Below are positions 23,148 through 33,721 of a stretch of 64,000 nucleotides of DNA, piece by piece. The stretch is from Acanthochromis polyacanthus (taxonomy: Eukaryota > Chordata > Actinopteri > Pomacentridae). Where the stretch lies: contig NC_067135.1 of the NCBI RefSeq assembly GCF_021347895.1, positions 25,538,441 to 25,602,440 on the forward strand. Direction: 5' to 3'. The notes beneath the pieces are model-generated. The model saw only the letters and a list, made by a program, of their open reading frames with translations, did not search any database and was not told the DNA's origin. The first letter of the stretch is position 1, and each line of letters opens with the position of its first letter. Position numbers and translations under genes: made by a program.

Positions 23148-26100
23148 ATTTTTTACTTCTTAATAATTTGCTTTATATCAGTATATAACTTATTCTATAA
23201 TTATAGGTATATATGTCTAAATATTTATTAAGAAGCATATTTAAAAATTAATAAAATTATAATGATTAATTATTGTCTGCAACAGGTTATAATAAGGGGC
23301 TCTGTTCTGCCATGCTTGGGAAATGTACCTTGTATAGAACTTTTCACTGACATATTAAATGACATTAAATAAACAATAAATTCAACTTACTTATGAAAGG
23401 TTTTCCCCTTTCCTGTCCCTTTCCTGTAAGTACAATTAATTGCTGCATAAGACGGCATAATAAATGGTAAGAAACGTTGTAAAATAATAAAAATACCGAG
23501 AAAGAATAACACGTGCAAGTGCATGGGATTGCTTTGTTTAAACCAGCGGGGGACCACAGCAGGGCTTGGGGCTCGCAAGATGGCCGCTTTAGCATATCCG
23601 GCTACCTCAGCTTCAGCAGACAAGTACAACATCCAGGGTGTATTTATAGATCAGTGATACACACACACACACATACTAGGGGTGCGACGGTTCACAAAAT
23701 CCACGGTTCGGTTCATATCACGGTTTTGTGGTCACGGTTTTCGGTTCGGTTCGGTACACATTAATTGTTTCAAAAGTCAATTATGTCTTGTATAGTAATG
23801 TTAAAACTTAAAGAATGAGGCAGCCTGACATTTGATACAGTATTGTGACAGTCTTAGGTTAAAGGGAAGTGAGATTCTGGCACTGAAAGCTGAGACATTG
23901 GTAGTTCCAACACGCTTTTCATTTATTTGGAAAACAATATATCTAAAAAAAAAAAAGAATCTTACAAGTCAGACGGTTGAATTTGTGCATAATATGAAAG
24001 AACTTTACATTGCTGTTTTTACAACTCAGATTATACCGTCAACGTAAAGCATAAGCCCTATCATACTTAGGTTCCTTTGAAATCACCACAAAAATAACAT
24101 TTTCTTCGAACACTAACCACTTGAAATTAAAGTGCAGTATTTGAAATACAATCAAACAAATGAGGCTGGAATGTTTATCAAACTTAAAGTGTCACTGTGT
24201 TATGTAAGGTAACATAAAATAAATAATCCAAATGAAGAGGTCAATAATATAAAATGCAGCGTAAACCAAACTTAACAGATAATGCACTCTACTGCACTCC
24301 CTCACACAGCTCTGCTCATTCTATTATCAAATTCTTCTGCAAGAAGATCAGCTTGTCCATGTTCTCGGCCAAGAGACGGGATCTACTTGCAGTGACAATG
24401 TCCCCTGCAGTAGAGAATACTCTCTCACTTGGCACTGATGTACCTTGAACTGTGAGGTAACATTGTGCCAATTTAGCAATGTGAGGATATTTATGTTCAT
24501 TGTCCTTCCACCATGCAAGTGGGTCTGCATCCACAGGGATGCAGCCTGTGACCCTGTATGACATGACTTCCTCCTCAGTGGTCTGGGACAGAGTTTTGGT
24601 GGTTTCCTTCTCTGTTGGAAAAAATTCCCCCAAAAATTCTGCCATGGCAGATTTTTTCTTGGGAGGAGATGACATCCCTGACGTCCCTGGCTCTCCAGCT
24701 GAGGATGAACTATCCACCTGGACTTCTCTGGGTTGACCCTGCATGATAAAATGACAAATAACATAATATTTTTTAGTAGTAGTAGTAGTAAACAGTAAGT
24801 AATAGTAAAGATGATAAAATAGATTACATTTAATAACAATTGCAAAAATAAAAAACAGCAATACCTGCTCTTTAATTTCCGTGATTTCCCTGATAACATC
24901 ACTGTAGATTCTCTCAACAGAGGCTTCTTCCAAGTAGGGCAGGGACTTAAATCTTGGATCCAGGGCTGTTGTTCTGTGCAGATAGTCCTGAAGCTCAGGG
25001 TTCCCATATCTGACTTCTAGGTCTTTGGTGACGGCTGCCTTAGCATCTTTGATGGTGGAGCTGTCCTCTTCACTTGTTGTCATGGATTTTAATATCATCT
25101 TCTGCAGAGGGATGATCATCGACACTGAGGGAGATGTTTCTGTGCTCATGAGGGTTGTCACATTCTTCAGGGGTTTAAGAATCTTAATCAGATCCTCTGC
25201 CAGTTTTGCCTCACCATCATTCAAAACAGAGATGTCCTTGAGATGTTTCTTAACATCCTTCTCCATCAGAGCAGAGTAGATGACAGCCTGCTGTTCCAAA
25301 TAACGCTCCAGCATGTCATATGTTGTGTTCCAGCGGGTGGAGACATCATGTATTAGTTTATGAGCTGGCAATTCCAGCATCCTCTGTTTGGTTTTTAGGA
25401 CATGGCTGGCTGTTGTGCTGCGATGGAAGAATGTCACCACCTTCCTAATCTTCCCCAGCAGTCGCGATACCTGACTTATTGAAACTGCATTCTTAGCTGC
25501 CAGATTAACTGTATGTGCAAAGCAGCCAATTTGTGGACCCAGTCCAGCTGTTGCATTTACTGCATTCACCATATTCTTTGCATTGTCTGTAGTAACAGGG
25601 ATTGTGCTGCTGTCCCTCTGCAACTTCCATTTGGTCACTGCTTCTGTCAGTGCTTCAGAGAGATGCTCACTGGTGTGGCTCTCATAAAGGGGGCGTGTCT
25701 GTAAAACAGAACTTTTCATCTTCCACTCTGAGGTAATGTAATGGACAGTCACAGTAAGGAAACTTTCAGTTGCCCTGGATGTCCATCCATCCGTAGTAAG
25801 AGCAACATAAGCTGTGTCAGACAACTCGTTCACAAGTCTCCGTCGGGTCTCTTCATAAAGTGCGGGAATTACCATGCAGCTGAAGTGTTTGCGGGAGGGG
25901 ATTTTATATCGCGGCTCGAGTGCCTTTATCATGCACTGAAATCCCGCACCCTCAACCACGGCAAAAGGTTGCATGTCTTTAGCGATGAAACACCCCAGTG
26001 CTTTCGTTATCCCTTTCGCCTTGTCTGACTGGTCTTTGTACATTTGTTTAAAAGCCGCGGGGAGGAGAGTTTGTGCAGCCCTGGCGGGCTCCTTGCCTAG

Positions 26101-26917
26101 CTCTCCACCCCTCCTGCTTGCGCTGCATGTCACTGTGGGGTGATGTCTCCGCAGATGAGCCGACATGTTAGATGTGTTTCCGCTAGCGTAAGTGACACGC
26201 GTTGCACAGTGCTTGCACACTGTCGCGCTTTTGTCCACAACTTTCTTACCGCTTTCGTGGGTCACCCTGAATGCAAAATGGTCCCACACACCAGACCTAT
26301 ATAACGCTGCTGACGCATCTTCCAGCTCCAAGTCTTCTCCGCTCGCCATGTTCGCACCTTCTTTTCAATTGATTTCCCGGGACACACCCAAAGTTGAGCA
26401 TGAGTATGAACCGAACGGTACGCATTCGCCCCGAACCGAGGCAGCAGTCCCGAACGGTTCGGGTCGGTTTCATAAACCGTCCCATCCCTAACACATACAT
26501 CAACGAAGCACTGAATTGTTGATTGACTTCTGTTCCATTATTATGCCACAGACATTATGCTCAGCCCGAAACAAGTAAGATTATTGGCGAAGAAAACCCA
26601 CCTGTGGATGAACCTTGTTTCCGCCCATCCCCCGTTCTGCTCCTTTTTGGGACAGGGTTTCCTTCGTCGTCCTTCTCGACCCAAACAAACTTCTCTAAGC
26701 CCGTTTCCGACGCTCCTGCGGTTTGTTTACGTTGAGCCTCCTTAAAATAAACATCATGGGACATACCAGTGTTACCTACTAGACATTAGCACCTTACGTT
26801 AAAAACAGACCGCGCTAGTTTTAGAAAGTCTAAGGAGATGAAAGCATTGCCTACCTCGCATTCATCCAAGAGCACATCAGCAAGAAATAGCGCGTCGTCT
26901 TCTTCAAGAGGATCCAT
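19498..26917 (-). CDS. KDZ-family transposase (Kyakuja/Dileera/Zisupton type), 12 exons
   Basis: Exons (minus strand): 26855-26917, 26602-26740, 22136-22222, 21676-22044, 21399-21494, 21081-21310, 20805-20983, 20633-20720, 20136-20483, 19945-20056, 19795-19871, 19498-19709. All have GT/AG borders and the phases chain through exon 11. About 666 residues. Residues ~1-67 are acidic then basic. A Cys/His cluster (CHHC...CHDC...CTTC...H, from ~151) is the CxC-type zinc module of KDZ proteins. AVDGNRKL and then the AVCRHG...GLNMFRGEIFAYPLYL region (~455) and HAKAHSWMCE are the KDZ catalytic-core signatures. The C-terminus is Ser/Asp/Glu-rich. Exon 11 exits in phase 0 while exon 12 needs phase 1, so a 1-nt indel in exon 11 (or an unseen exon) probably breaks this copy. 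Intron 2 (22223-26601) holds two later transposons. The start lies about 265 bp inside the right TIR. Confidence 0.82.
22438..22561. repeat. Compound microsatellite (CA)n(TA)n(CATA)n(TG)n
   Basis: Runs of CA, TA, CATA and TG in succession, in intron 2 of the KDZ gene. Long open frames across it on both strands are repeat artefacts. Confidence 0.95.
22562..23656. mobile_element. 1.1-kb inverted-repeat element with 8-bp TSDs
   Basis: The left end CACTGATCTATAAATAAACC and the right end (reverse-complemented CACTGATCTATAAATACACC) match for about 30 bp, with weaker similarity for ~100 bp inward. ATACACAC flanks both sides (22554-22561 and 23657-23664), although it lies in CA-rich sequence, which weakens it as a target duplication. 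The interior has a long (CA)n at ~23089-23147 and no transposase. Superfamily undetermined; an 8-bp duplication would fit hAT or P-type. Confidence 0.65.
23089..23147. repeat. (CA)n microsatellite
   Basis: About 29 uninterrupted CA units. Confidence 0.98.
23669..26498 (-). mobile_element. Complete hAT transposon (23677-26490) with 8-bp TSDs
   Basis: The ends are TAGGGGTGCGACGGTT at 23677 and, reverse-complemented, TAGGGATGGGACGGTT ending at 26490. Exact 8-bp ACACATAC duplications lie at 23669-23676 and 26491-26498. Subterminal regions are rich in CGGTTCGG motifs on both sides. The 2814-bp element contains one uninterrupted transposase gene, so it may be autonomous. Confidence 0.95.
24316..26349 (-). 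CDS. hAT transposase, ZBED-like
   Basis: A 677-codon open frame. Residues ~22-71 form a BED zinc finger (C45, C48, H65, H70). The central part matches the hAT RNase-H-like catalytic region (ALTTDGWTS near residue 190, then TTDNAKNM and the GCFAHTVNL block). The C-terminus has the hATC dimerisation region (YLTVQGTSVPSERVFSTAG). Codons at 24739-24864 look like a retained 126-bp intron: GTATTG donor, TGCAG acceptor, AT-rich, 42 in-frame codons without a stop and a hydrophobic sequence unlike the rest. Spliced, the protein is about 635 aa. No disabling mutation seen. It binds the element ends and cuts and pastes the element. Confidence 0.92.
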   Translation of the reverse strand: MASGEDLELEDASAALYRSGVWDHFAFRVTHESGKKVVDKSATVCKHCATRVTYASGNTSNMSAHLRRHHPTVTCSASRRGGELGKEPARAAQTLLPAAFKQMYKDQSDKAKGITKALGCFIAKDMQPFAVVEGAGFQCMIKALEPRYKIPSRKHFSCMVIPALYEETRRRLVNELSDTAYVALTTDGWTSRATESFLTVTVHYITSEWKMKSSVLQTRPLYESHTSEHLSEALTEAVTKWKLQRDSSTIPVTTDNAKNMVNAVNATAGLGPQIGCFAHTVNLAAKNAVSISQVSRLLGKIRKVVTFFHRSTTASHVLKTKQRMLELPAHKLIHDVSTRWNTTYDMLERYLEQQAVIYSALMEKDVKKHLKDISVLNDGEAKLAEDLIKILKPLKNVTTLMSTETSPSVSMIIPLQKMILKSMTTSEEDSSTIKDAKAAVTKDLEVRYGNPELQDYLHRTTALDPRFKSLPYLEEASVERIYSDVIREITEIKEQVLLFFIFAIVIKCNLFYHLYYYLLFTTTTTKKYYVICHFIMQGQPREVQVDSSSSAGEPGTSGMSSPPKKKSAMAEFLGEFFPTEKETTKTLSQTTEEEVMSYRVTGCIPVDADPLAWWKDNEHKYPHIAKLAQCYLTVQGTSVPSERVFSTAGDIVTASRSRLLAENMDKLIFLQKNLIIE

Positions 26918-27182
26918 GATACTTTTCGGCGTTGTGATTGAGACCAAATGACTTCATGGACGAGCTGCAGGCCTTTAAATCTGTATTGGGCGTCAGTGCG
27001 CAGCTGCCAATATCAACTCTTAACGCGCCAGATAGTGGGATTTCTAAAATGAGTTTTAAGTTGAGATTCCATGAATAATATATTTGCTTTAACGCAGATT
27101 CTTGTTTGGTTTGTATCACTCTATAATAGATCTGTAAATATAACGTGAAAATGATTTAATTAACAGGCCGCCCGTAAGCGAC

Positions 27183-28029
27183 CTGGATGGTTTAAAAAAC
27201 AAAAACTTTATTGCACTATGTCAGTGAACAAAACAAACAATGAACACCGGATCATAATGTATGGATTGTACTTTATTTCATGGAGAAAAAGGGATTTAAT
27301 AGGCTGCATAAATACACCCACCAGGAAATAACTTCAATTTCTTGATTATCTAATTAATCAAAATCCAAAATATAAAAACACTGATCCTTTTGTCAGAGCG
27401 AGCAATAACATCCTTGTTGTCTCAAAAACGGGGGTGTCGAATTCCAAGGAAGAATATATTTGTAATCCCAGGGGAACTAAAATCCATCTGAGGTTGTTTA
27501 TTTATTGAATAGATATCGTCAGTAACTACACAAATATGTTAAGAGCTCAGATAACGACACAATGTAACGAATAACTACAATAACATACAGGCCTACGCCA
27601 TTTGGTTTAGCCCGTGGAAGCGTCCTTACCAACCACCACAGCAACGGAGGAAAACGTAACAATTCCACTCCGAGACGCGAAAGATTCATCGTAATAACAA
27701 ACAAACCAAGGATCATATACAAGAACTGAACGAATATTGTGAAATTAAAATGTATATTTTTCGCTAGAAATGTCACCAAAATGCCTTTTTAAGTCCAAAC
27801 TCTCTTGAAATAATGCATTTTCCACCGAGAATGAAAGGAAAAGCCGCCATGTTTTCATTTTGAGAGCCCCGCAGCAAGCAGTCACGTGACCTGTCGTCAG
27901 GCCAATAGAAAATAATAGGGAGAAAAAAACATAAACATTTTACAATTTTCAGACGTTTATTGTGAGACTGTTACGTTTTGTTCTGTGGACAAACGTAGGT
28001 ATTTCACATTTGGCCATGAGACTGGGTTG
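27183..28029 (-). repeat. Right terminal inverted repeat of the giant element (~847 bp)
   Basis: The reverse complement of 2813-3656. It lies upstream of the KDZ start (26917), so the promoter of that gene may be in or beside it. Confidence 0.92.
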
Positions 28030-28036
28030 GAAAAAC
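28030..28036. repeat. 7-bp target-site duplication, right copy (GAAAAAC)
   Basis: Exact match to 2806-2812. The butyrophilin-like exon resumes immediately after it. Confidence 0.9.
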
Positions 28037-28395
28037 TCAAATACCAATATCAGGAGGCAGATGAGAGATTTGAGGAACAGGAGAAGAAGATGAAGTTAGT
28101 GGATGAAGAAGTGATGAAGAAGGAGGGAGATCAGACAGCAAACAGAGCACAGGGATACTTTAAACTAAAGGACATCATGATTGAAGGCAAATGGAACCTG
28201 GAGGAAAGAAAGAAGTATGATGAAATTCTGGCCGTGAACACAGAGAGTATAAAGAAGACTGCATATGATGAGGTTGAAAAACTGACAGAAAAGAAGCAGA
28301 AACTAGAGATCAGCATGGAGCAAATGAAACAACAACTAGAGGAGATGGAGGATCAAAAGAAAGCACTTCAGAGCAAACTACAGTCAGAGAAATGA
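28037..28395 (+). pseudogene. Butyrophilin-like pseudogene, 3' fragment (coiled-coil C-terminus)
   Basis: An open frame continues the exon cut at 2812: QEADERFEEQEKKMKLVDEE through QSKLQSEK and TGA at 28393-28395. It is highly similar to the C-terminus of the intact gene (41097-41450). This half has no stop or frameshift, so the damage seen upstream, plus the 25 kb insertion, is what disables the gene. Confidence 0.92.
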
Positions 28396-29955
28396 AGGAA
28401 AGTAACAGGATCATATCTCATCTCTTCAGTCATGTTATTGTGAGAATATACAGAAACACAATTAGAGTTTATGTCTCTGATCTCTAGATAGATAGATAGA
28501 TTTGGATCATGTAGATTTACATGACAAACATGAATGTTTTTGTTAGTTTCATGTCATTATACTGGTTGATTATCTTTAGAATTTCACATAAAAATCACTT
28601 TACCACATTTGTACTGTAAACATGTTTTATAGCTTTTATTTTTGTGTCTGAACATATTGGTGTGCACTGAATTCTGTATTATTTTACCTTTTGTTGTACT
28701 ATTGTTCAACAACTTTTTAATTTAGGTAAAACCACATCTTTTCACCACACATTTGGCTTAAATAATGTTTAAAGCTTTACCGTTTTTGTGCCTAATCACA
28801 CACTTTATTTTCTTAACATTCACAATATGTAAATGACTATAAACCTAAATAAAGGGGAGGATTAATGATCTGTTGTTTTTAAATAGGGATAATCAGGCCT
28901 TAAAGTTAATAAAATGTGGCTCTTATTTTCTTTTTGGTTTACCACTAAACACATTTTTAAGTATGGGATTTTGACACTCAGCCAAAGCTCAGCCTGCACT
29001 CATGCTTTGGCTACATTATTTAAATGCATGATGTTTATTGTTTTCATTATATCTCAGTGTTTCTGACAGTGAGAATTTACTTGTGATGTGACCAATGTGT
29101 CTGCAGAGGATGAGAGCTTCAACCAGGTTATTTTCTGATGCTACAATTTACAGATGTCCCTCAAACGCCTCACATGCAGAGTGTCACGATACGCTATAAC
29201 TTCTGGTATTTTGACATTTTAATGTCTAATTGTTGCTTTGTAATGTTTTGTATATTTTACTGCTTGGTGAAGCACCTTATGACTTTAGTGTTTTAAAAAT
29301 ACAAAATTAAGTTTATTACTGTCATTATTCACTAAAGGTCTTTTAATGTCAGACTTACTTGAGATCTTTTTTTAAATATGTCATAGATAATCACTAAAAG
29401 TTGCAACAAGAATCCAACACAATATAAAATACACTGGCCAAATTAAAAACATGTAAAAAAAAAAAAAAAGTAAGAAAAAAAAGAAAAAAACAGAAACAAT
29501 TGCACTTGACACATGATTGGAATCCAAAATGGTCAAATTTTGGTTTCCTTCTTCCATTTGATGAACTTTTTCAATATGGTTCAATATGTCCAGTTGTTCA
29601 AAATGAAAGTTGGTGTTTAGAGGTCTCTAAAAATGTACAGGTTATCTTATAAACTGTGTGCAATATGAAAATTTCAACATTGGTCATTTTTAGTACTCGG
29701 TCGGGTGAAGCTCCCCCTTAAAAGAGCAATTTGATCTCCAAATTTTGCTTGAAAGGTTCCTGAAAAGTTCAATACATCAGATGTAACCAGAAGATTTGTT
29801 AGCAAAGATTGCATCATGATACATTTGTGATGAATAAAAGTCTCAGAAATAAACACATTATTGTTTTTAGCCTTGGTAGACAATATACAAATAAGAACAT
29901 ATGCTACAAAACAAACAAAAAACACAACAAAAAACAAACAAAACAACATTGGACA
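28396..29955 (+). other. 3' flank of the butyrophilin-like pseudogene (left arm of inverted duplication)
   Basis: Non-coding. It matches the reverse complement of 38106-41090 in blocks (for example 28705-29040 with 40380-40730, 29530-29575 with 39690-39740, 29690-29955 with 38106-38330). It contains four TAGA units at ~28483-28500, where the other arm has a long expansion. Confidence 0.85.
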
Positions 29956-30027
29956 GCATTATGGAAAAGTTTTAATCATTTCTTGAAGAAAAAGTTTGAA
30001 TCACATGTGTAAGGGTTTATTATGAAC

Positions 30028-31010
30028 ATTTTTGTCACGGCTTAGCGGGTTGGACCCGAGCAGAGAGCCACACTACCAAGGCTGGTTGGAATGAGAATGT
30101 GCTTTATTGTTGGGGATGTGGATTATGGCGGAGGGTGAGAGGAGCCAGGATGCAGGAGCGGGGAAGTGACTGGTGGAGTGGTGTTTGGGGCTGGATGGGT
30201 CTGGAGCCGGGGATCGGTGGTCGTCTGAGGTCCGGGGAGGACCAGAGTATCGCAGACGGAGGTGGGGGGATCCCGACGTTGTACTCTGATGGTCTGGGGG
30301 GCCGAGGTGTTGGGTTGGGCCGGGCAGAGGAGGGTGTCTCACCGGTAATGTTTCGGGAGGGCTTCCGGGAGGCAGGGGGCAGCCGGTTGGCTGCTGCAGG
30401 TTCCTGAGGTCAGGAGGGAAGCAGGTCAGGGGGTCCAGGCAGGAACGGGGGGTCCAGTGAGGGGGAAACTGGTGCCGAATGGTCTGGGGAGAGCCGGAGG
30501 GGAAGGAGGACAGCGGGGATCCCGGACAGCTGGGTCTAGACGAGGGCAGGAGAAAACAACGTAAGAAAATGTCAAAAAAACTCAACAGACTTTACAGGAC
30601 GCTAGAGAGCGAACTGACCGTGAAGTTTTCAACAATCTGGCAGGGAGTGGAAGGATGAGCCGGTTCTTATTGCAGAGGAGTAATCAGGTGAATGTGCTTC
30701 AGCTGTCCGGGACCCACGGGGAAGGCAGATTACCTGAGTAGAGGCAGGTGTGCGCCTGCACTCTACTCAGGAGTCGCACTGGGAAGGGAGCAGAGGCAGT
30801 GGAGAGGATGGGAGACCAGGAGGAGACAGAGGGAGAGACAGGGGCAGAGGAACGGATGGGAGACAGAGGGAGAGACAGAGAGAGAAACCGAGGGACAGAG
30901 AGAGAGAGGGGAGCATGAGTGGGAGAGGAAGAGAGGAACCAGATGGGAAAGGGGGTATTGGGGATGTCAGGTGGGAAGGACGGGGATGAGGAGGGAGCCC
31001 TGACAATTTT
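30028..31010. mobile_element. 973-bp element (30033-31005) with TGTCA/TGACA ends, possible solo LTR
   Basis: Begins TGTCACGGCTTAGCGG and ends GAGCCCTGACA, with 5-bp ATTTT duplications on both sides (30028-30032, 31006-31010). TG...CA ends with a 5-bp duplication suit a solo LTR; a DNA element with 5-bp TIRs is the alternative. It is GC- and purine-rich, with (GAGAGACAGA)-like runs at ~30820-30915. Confidence 0.6.
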
Positions 31011-32110
31011 CATTTCCAGTAATGTTTCTAAAAAAGTTAAAACAATTTTTAAATGTCAACATCCAGAGAATATTGTCAGGAACACAGATTATGTTCTATG
31101 ATAACCAACATTTTAAAAATGTTGGCTGCAATGTTCTGAAGATGTTTTGGGGATGTCGCTGAGTGATCACCTTACTGACTCCATGGAACGTTCCCACAAT
31201 ATTCCACAGTGTTCCTTGATAACAAAAGATAAACGTACAAGTAAATACTTTAGGGAGCATGGATGAGAATAGCAGCACAAACTAGGAAATGTTCAGAGGG
31301 AATCACTTTTAAAACTTGAAACAATAAACTGCTGCAGGTTGGAAACACTGGTTTCACCAAAAACTTACCTTTTTTTAAAAAAATTATAAATTGATAAAAT
31401 GGCGAAATTATAATTGATTCTAAAAAGAGCTGAATTTTCCCCACTTCCAGTAACCTGACACACCTCAGTCTATTAAATGTTCCCCACAGTGTTCCATAAC
31501 AACAGAAAAATGTTCTCAAGCTTACATTAAAAAAATGTTCTCCCGATGTTTTCAAGGCCTCTGAATGTTTTTATACAGAATGTTTTATTAACATCCCTGT
31601 ATTGTGATATATACCTAAGGTAGAACATTTTGTCCTTTTGCTGAGGGAACACATTACAGAATGTTGTTTTCTAAGAAAATCCCATAATAGTAACAAAGAA
31701 AAAGCATTTTCAATGCAACATCCTAAAAAAAAGTTTTCAAGATGTTATTGTAACTTTACATGACATCACAGTTCTTTATAAGATCTTCTTGTATTGTTAT
31801 ATAAATAACAAAGGTTGAATATTCTGTCCTCAGTGTTCTGACAATGTTTTGGGAATGTTGCAGGGGGAATCTATAAAATATTGTAAAATGAAAACAAAGT
31901 AAGAACAGTCAGTACAAGATTCAGTTTTGAGACTTTTGGAACAATGTTAAAGCCAAACAGTTTCTGAACATCTTTAATTATCCTACCTGAAAAAGAACAT
32001 TCTAGGAACATTAGTAGAACATTTTTTGGAAACAGCTCAAAGCAGCAAACTGAATTTGAGCTCTTCTTGACATTTGCATGATTTGAATGAGCTTGACCTG
32101 TCAGATCATC
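31011..32110. other. Non-coding stretch with degenerate GAATGTT/GAACATT-rich repeat
   Basis: No gene. Short motifs such as GAATGTTTT, AATGTTCTC and GGAACATT recur irregularly, as they do near 53810-53890 and 55090-55400. This looks like an old dispersed family. Confidence 0.4.
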
Positions 32111-32113
32111 ACA

Positions 32114-33195
32114 CAGTTACATGCAAAATTATTGAACCCCTCTGACATTTTTGACATTTTGGCAGAATGACCAACATCACAACTGCAGGCGATGGACAAG
32201 AACCTGCAGGAAGGCATGGCTGAAAAAGGAACTTATGTTTCTGTGAACACAGTTTGCTGCACAATCCATACTGAAGAGCTTAATGCCAGGTCCTCTACAT
32301 GGACACCGCTTTTGAAACCACAACACAAGAAAAATCCTCTCCAATCTGCTAAAACCAACCTATCAAAACCATAGAAGTTCTGGGAGACTGTTCTATGGAC
32401 TGATGAGACAAAATTAAAGCTCTTTGGTCCTATGGATCAGAGGTATGTCTGACACAGGAAGAACAAGGCATACGAGGAGAAGAACACCCTGCCTTCTGTG
32501 AAGCATGGTGGTGGATCTGAGATGCTTTGGAGGTGTTCTGCTTCTAATGGAACCAGTAACCTCCAATGTATTCAAGGAACCATGAATTCAGGCAAGTACC
32601 AGGATATTCTGGCCAAGAATGTCATTCAGTCCATGAAAAAGTTGAAGCCTGGATGTAATTGGACATTCCAGTAAAACAATGACCTCAAACACACATCAGA
32701 ATCAACAAAGGCCTGGTTAGGGAAAAAAGCCTGGAAGGTTCTTGAGTGGCCATCACAACCTCCAGATTTAAACCCAATCAAGAATCGGTGGTGGATCTGA
32801 AGAAAGCCGTTGCAGCACATAGACCTAAGAAACATTGCTGAGCTGGAGACTATTACCCACCAGGAATGGGCTATGATTCCCAAGGAGCGCTGTCAGAAGC
32901 TTGTTAGAGTTGATATGTCCTATCTACAGCAGATCATTACAACAAAAGGATACTAAAGATACAGCCTCATAGAGAGTGAAATAATTTTTGCAAAGTGCTG
33001 TTTGTAAAAAAAAAAAAAAAAAAAGTTAAAATTTTGGATGGATTTTGAATTACATCTTGATTTTTGCTTTGGTATTACATTTCAATAAACTAACTGTTCC
33101 CCTCTGATTTGATTTAGTAATCGCTTGCAGTTGAAATGTTGCTCATTTTGCCAGAATGTCAAAAAAAATGTAGGTTGAATAGTTTTGCATGCAAC
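32114..33195 (+). mobile_element. Decayed Tc1-like transposon
   Basis: The degenerate TIRs are CAGTTACATGCAAAATTATT at the left and the inverse of CAGTTGCATGCAAAACTATT at the right. Inside, plus-strand sequence carries Tc1 transposase relics: TGGACTGATGAGACAAAATT (the first catalytic Asp) near 32395, GGTGGTGGATCTG near 32508, and a CCAATCAAGAATCGGTGGTGG version of the third catalytic motif near 32775. Frames are broken by stops, so it is inactive. Confidence 0.88.
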
Positions 33196-33559
33196 TGTAA
33201 TCACAGTTATATTAGCAATTGCAAAATGTTCTTATCAAAGCTTTATTTTCTGTCTCTGCAGCTCTAAACATTTTCTTTTGCTCTCTTGTTTTCTCTCCTA
33301 CCTTTATAAGAGATGGACTGAGGTTTTGTGAATTTTAACTCCATCTGTCACCTCTTGTGAGGTTTTTGAAACGGTGAATTTCTGTCTGCACAGTTTATTT
33401 TCTCTTTTTTATTTTTTGTCTATGTTTATTTTTTATTTTCTCAAACAGGACATATAAGCTCAGCAGCATTTTAAAGATCAGACTAGAAAACATCAAGATT
33501 CAAGGTTACTTTACTTTTTAATTCAGGCAAGTATGAGGATATTCTGGCCAAGAATGTCA

Positions 33560-33623
33560 CTCAGTCCAAATGTGTGTGTATATATATATATATACATACA
33601 TATATATGTATATATATATATAT

Positions 33624-33654
<31 letters not shown>

Positions 33655-33657
33655 CAC
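33560..33657. repeat. (TA)n-rich microsatellite
   Basis: TA and TACATA runs. It is preceded at 33522-33566 by a 45-bp copy of the Tc1 relic segment at 32589-32632. Confidence 0.95.
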
Positions 33658-33721
33658 AAAATCCTATTCTATATGTTGTCTCTAAGAAGAGATCAGAACA
33701 AAACAAATTAAAATCTAAAAC

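Larger units (their letters stand above)
2813..28029. mobile_element. Giant (25.2 kb) TIR transposon carrying a KDZ transposase and an accessory gene
   Basis: The ends are CAACCCAGTCTCATGG at 2813 and its reverse complement finishing at 28029. They are flanked by exact 7-bp GAAAAAC duplications and interrupt a butyrophilin-like exon whose two halves join cleanly once the element is removed. The terminal inverted repeats are ~845 bp and nearly identical. Native content appears to be two minus-strand split genes: the KDZ transposase (26917-19498) and an unknown 301-aa protein (8705-4863). Nested later insertions (ERV, hAT, two smaller TIR elements, SINEs) account for at least 10 kb. KDZ elements are established in fish, with 8-bp duplications as I recall for Zisupton; the 7-bp duplication is therefore notable. 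That this KDZ gene mobilised the element is inference. Confidence 0.88.

Noticed and set aside
24348..25007. 219-codon minus-strand frame overlapping the hAT transposase
   Set aside because: An out-of-frame shadow within the larger intact transposase frame; it has no hAT motifs.
2813..28029. Maverick/Polinton or herpesvirus-type giant element
   Set aside because: The TIRs lack the terminal AG of Polintons as I know them, the duplication is 7 bp, and no polymerase B, integrase, capsid or ATPase frames were seen; a KDZ transposase is present instead.
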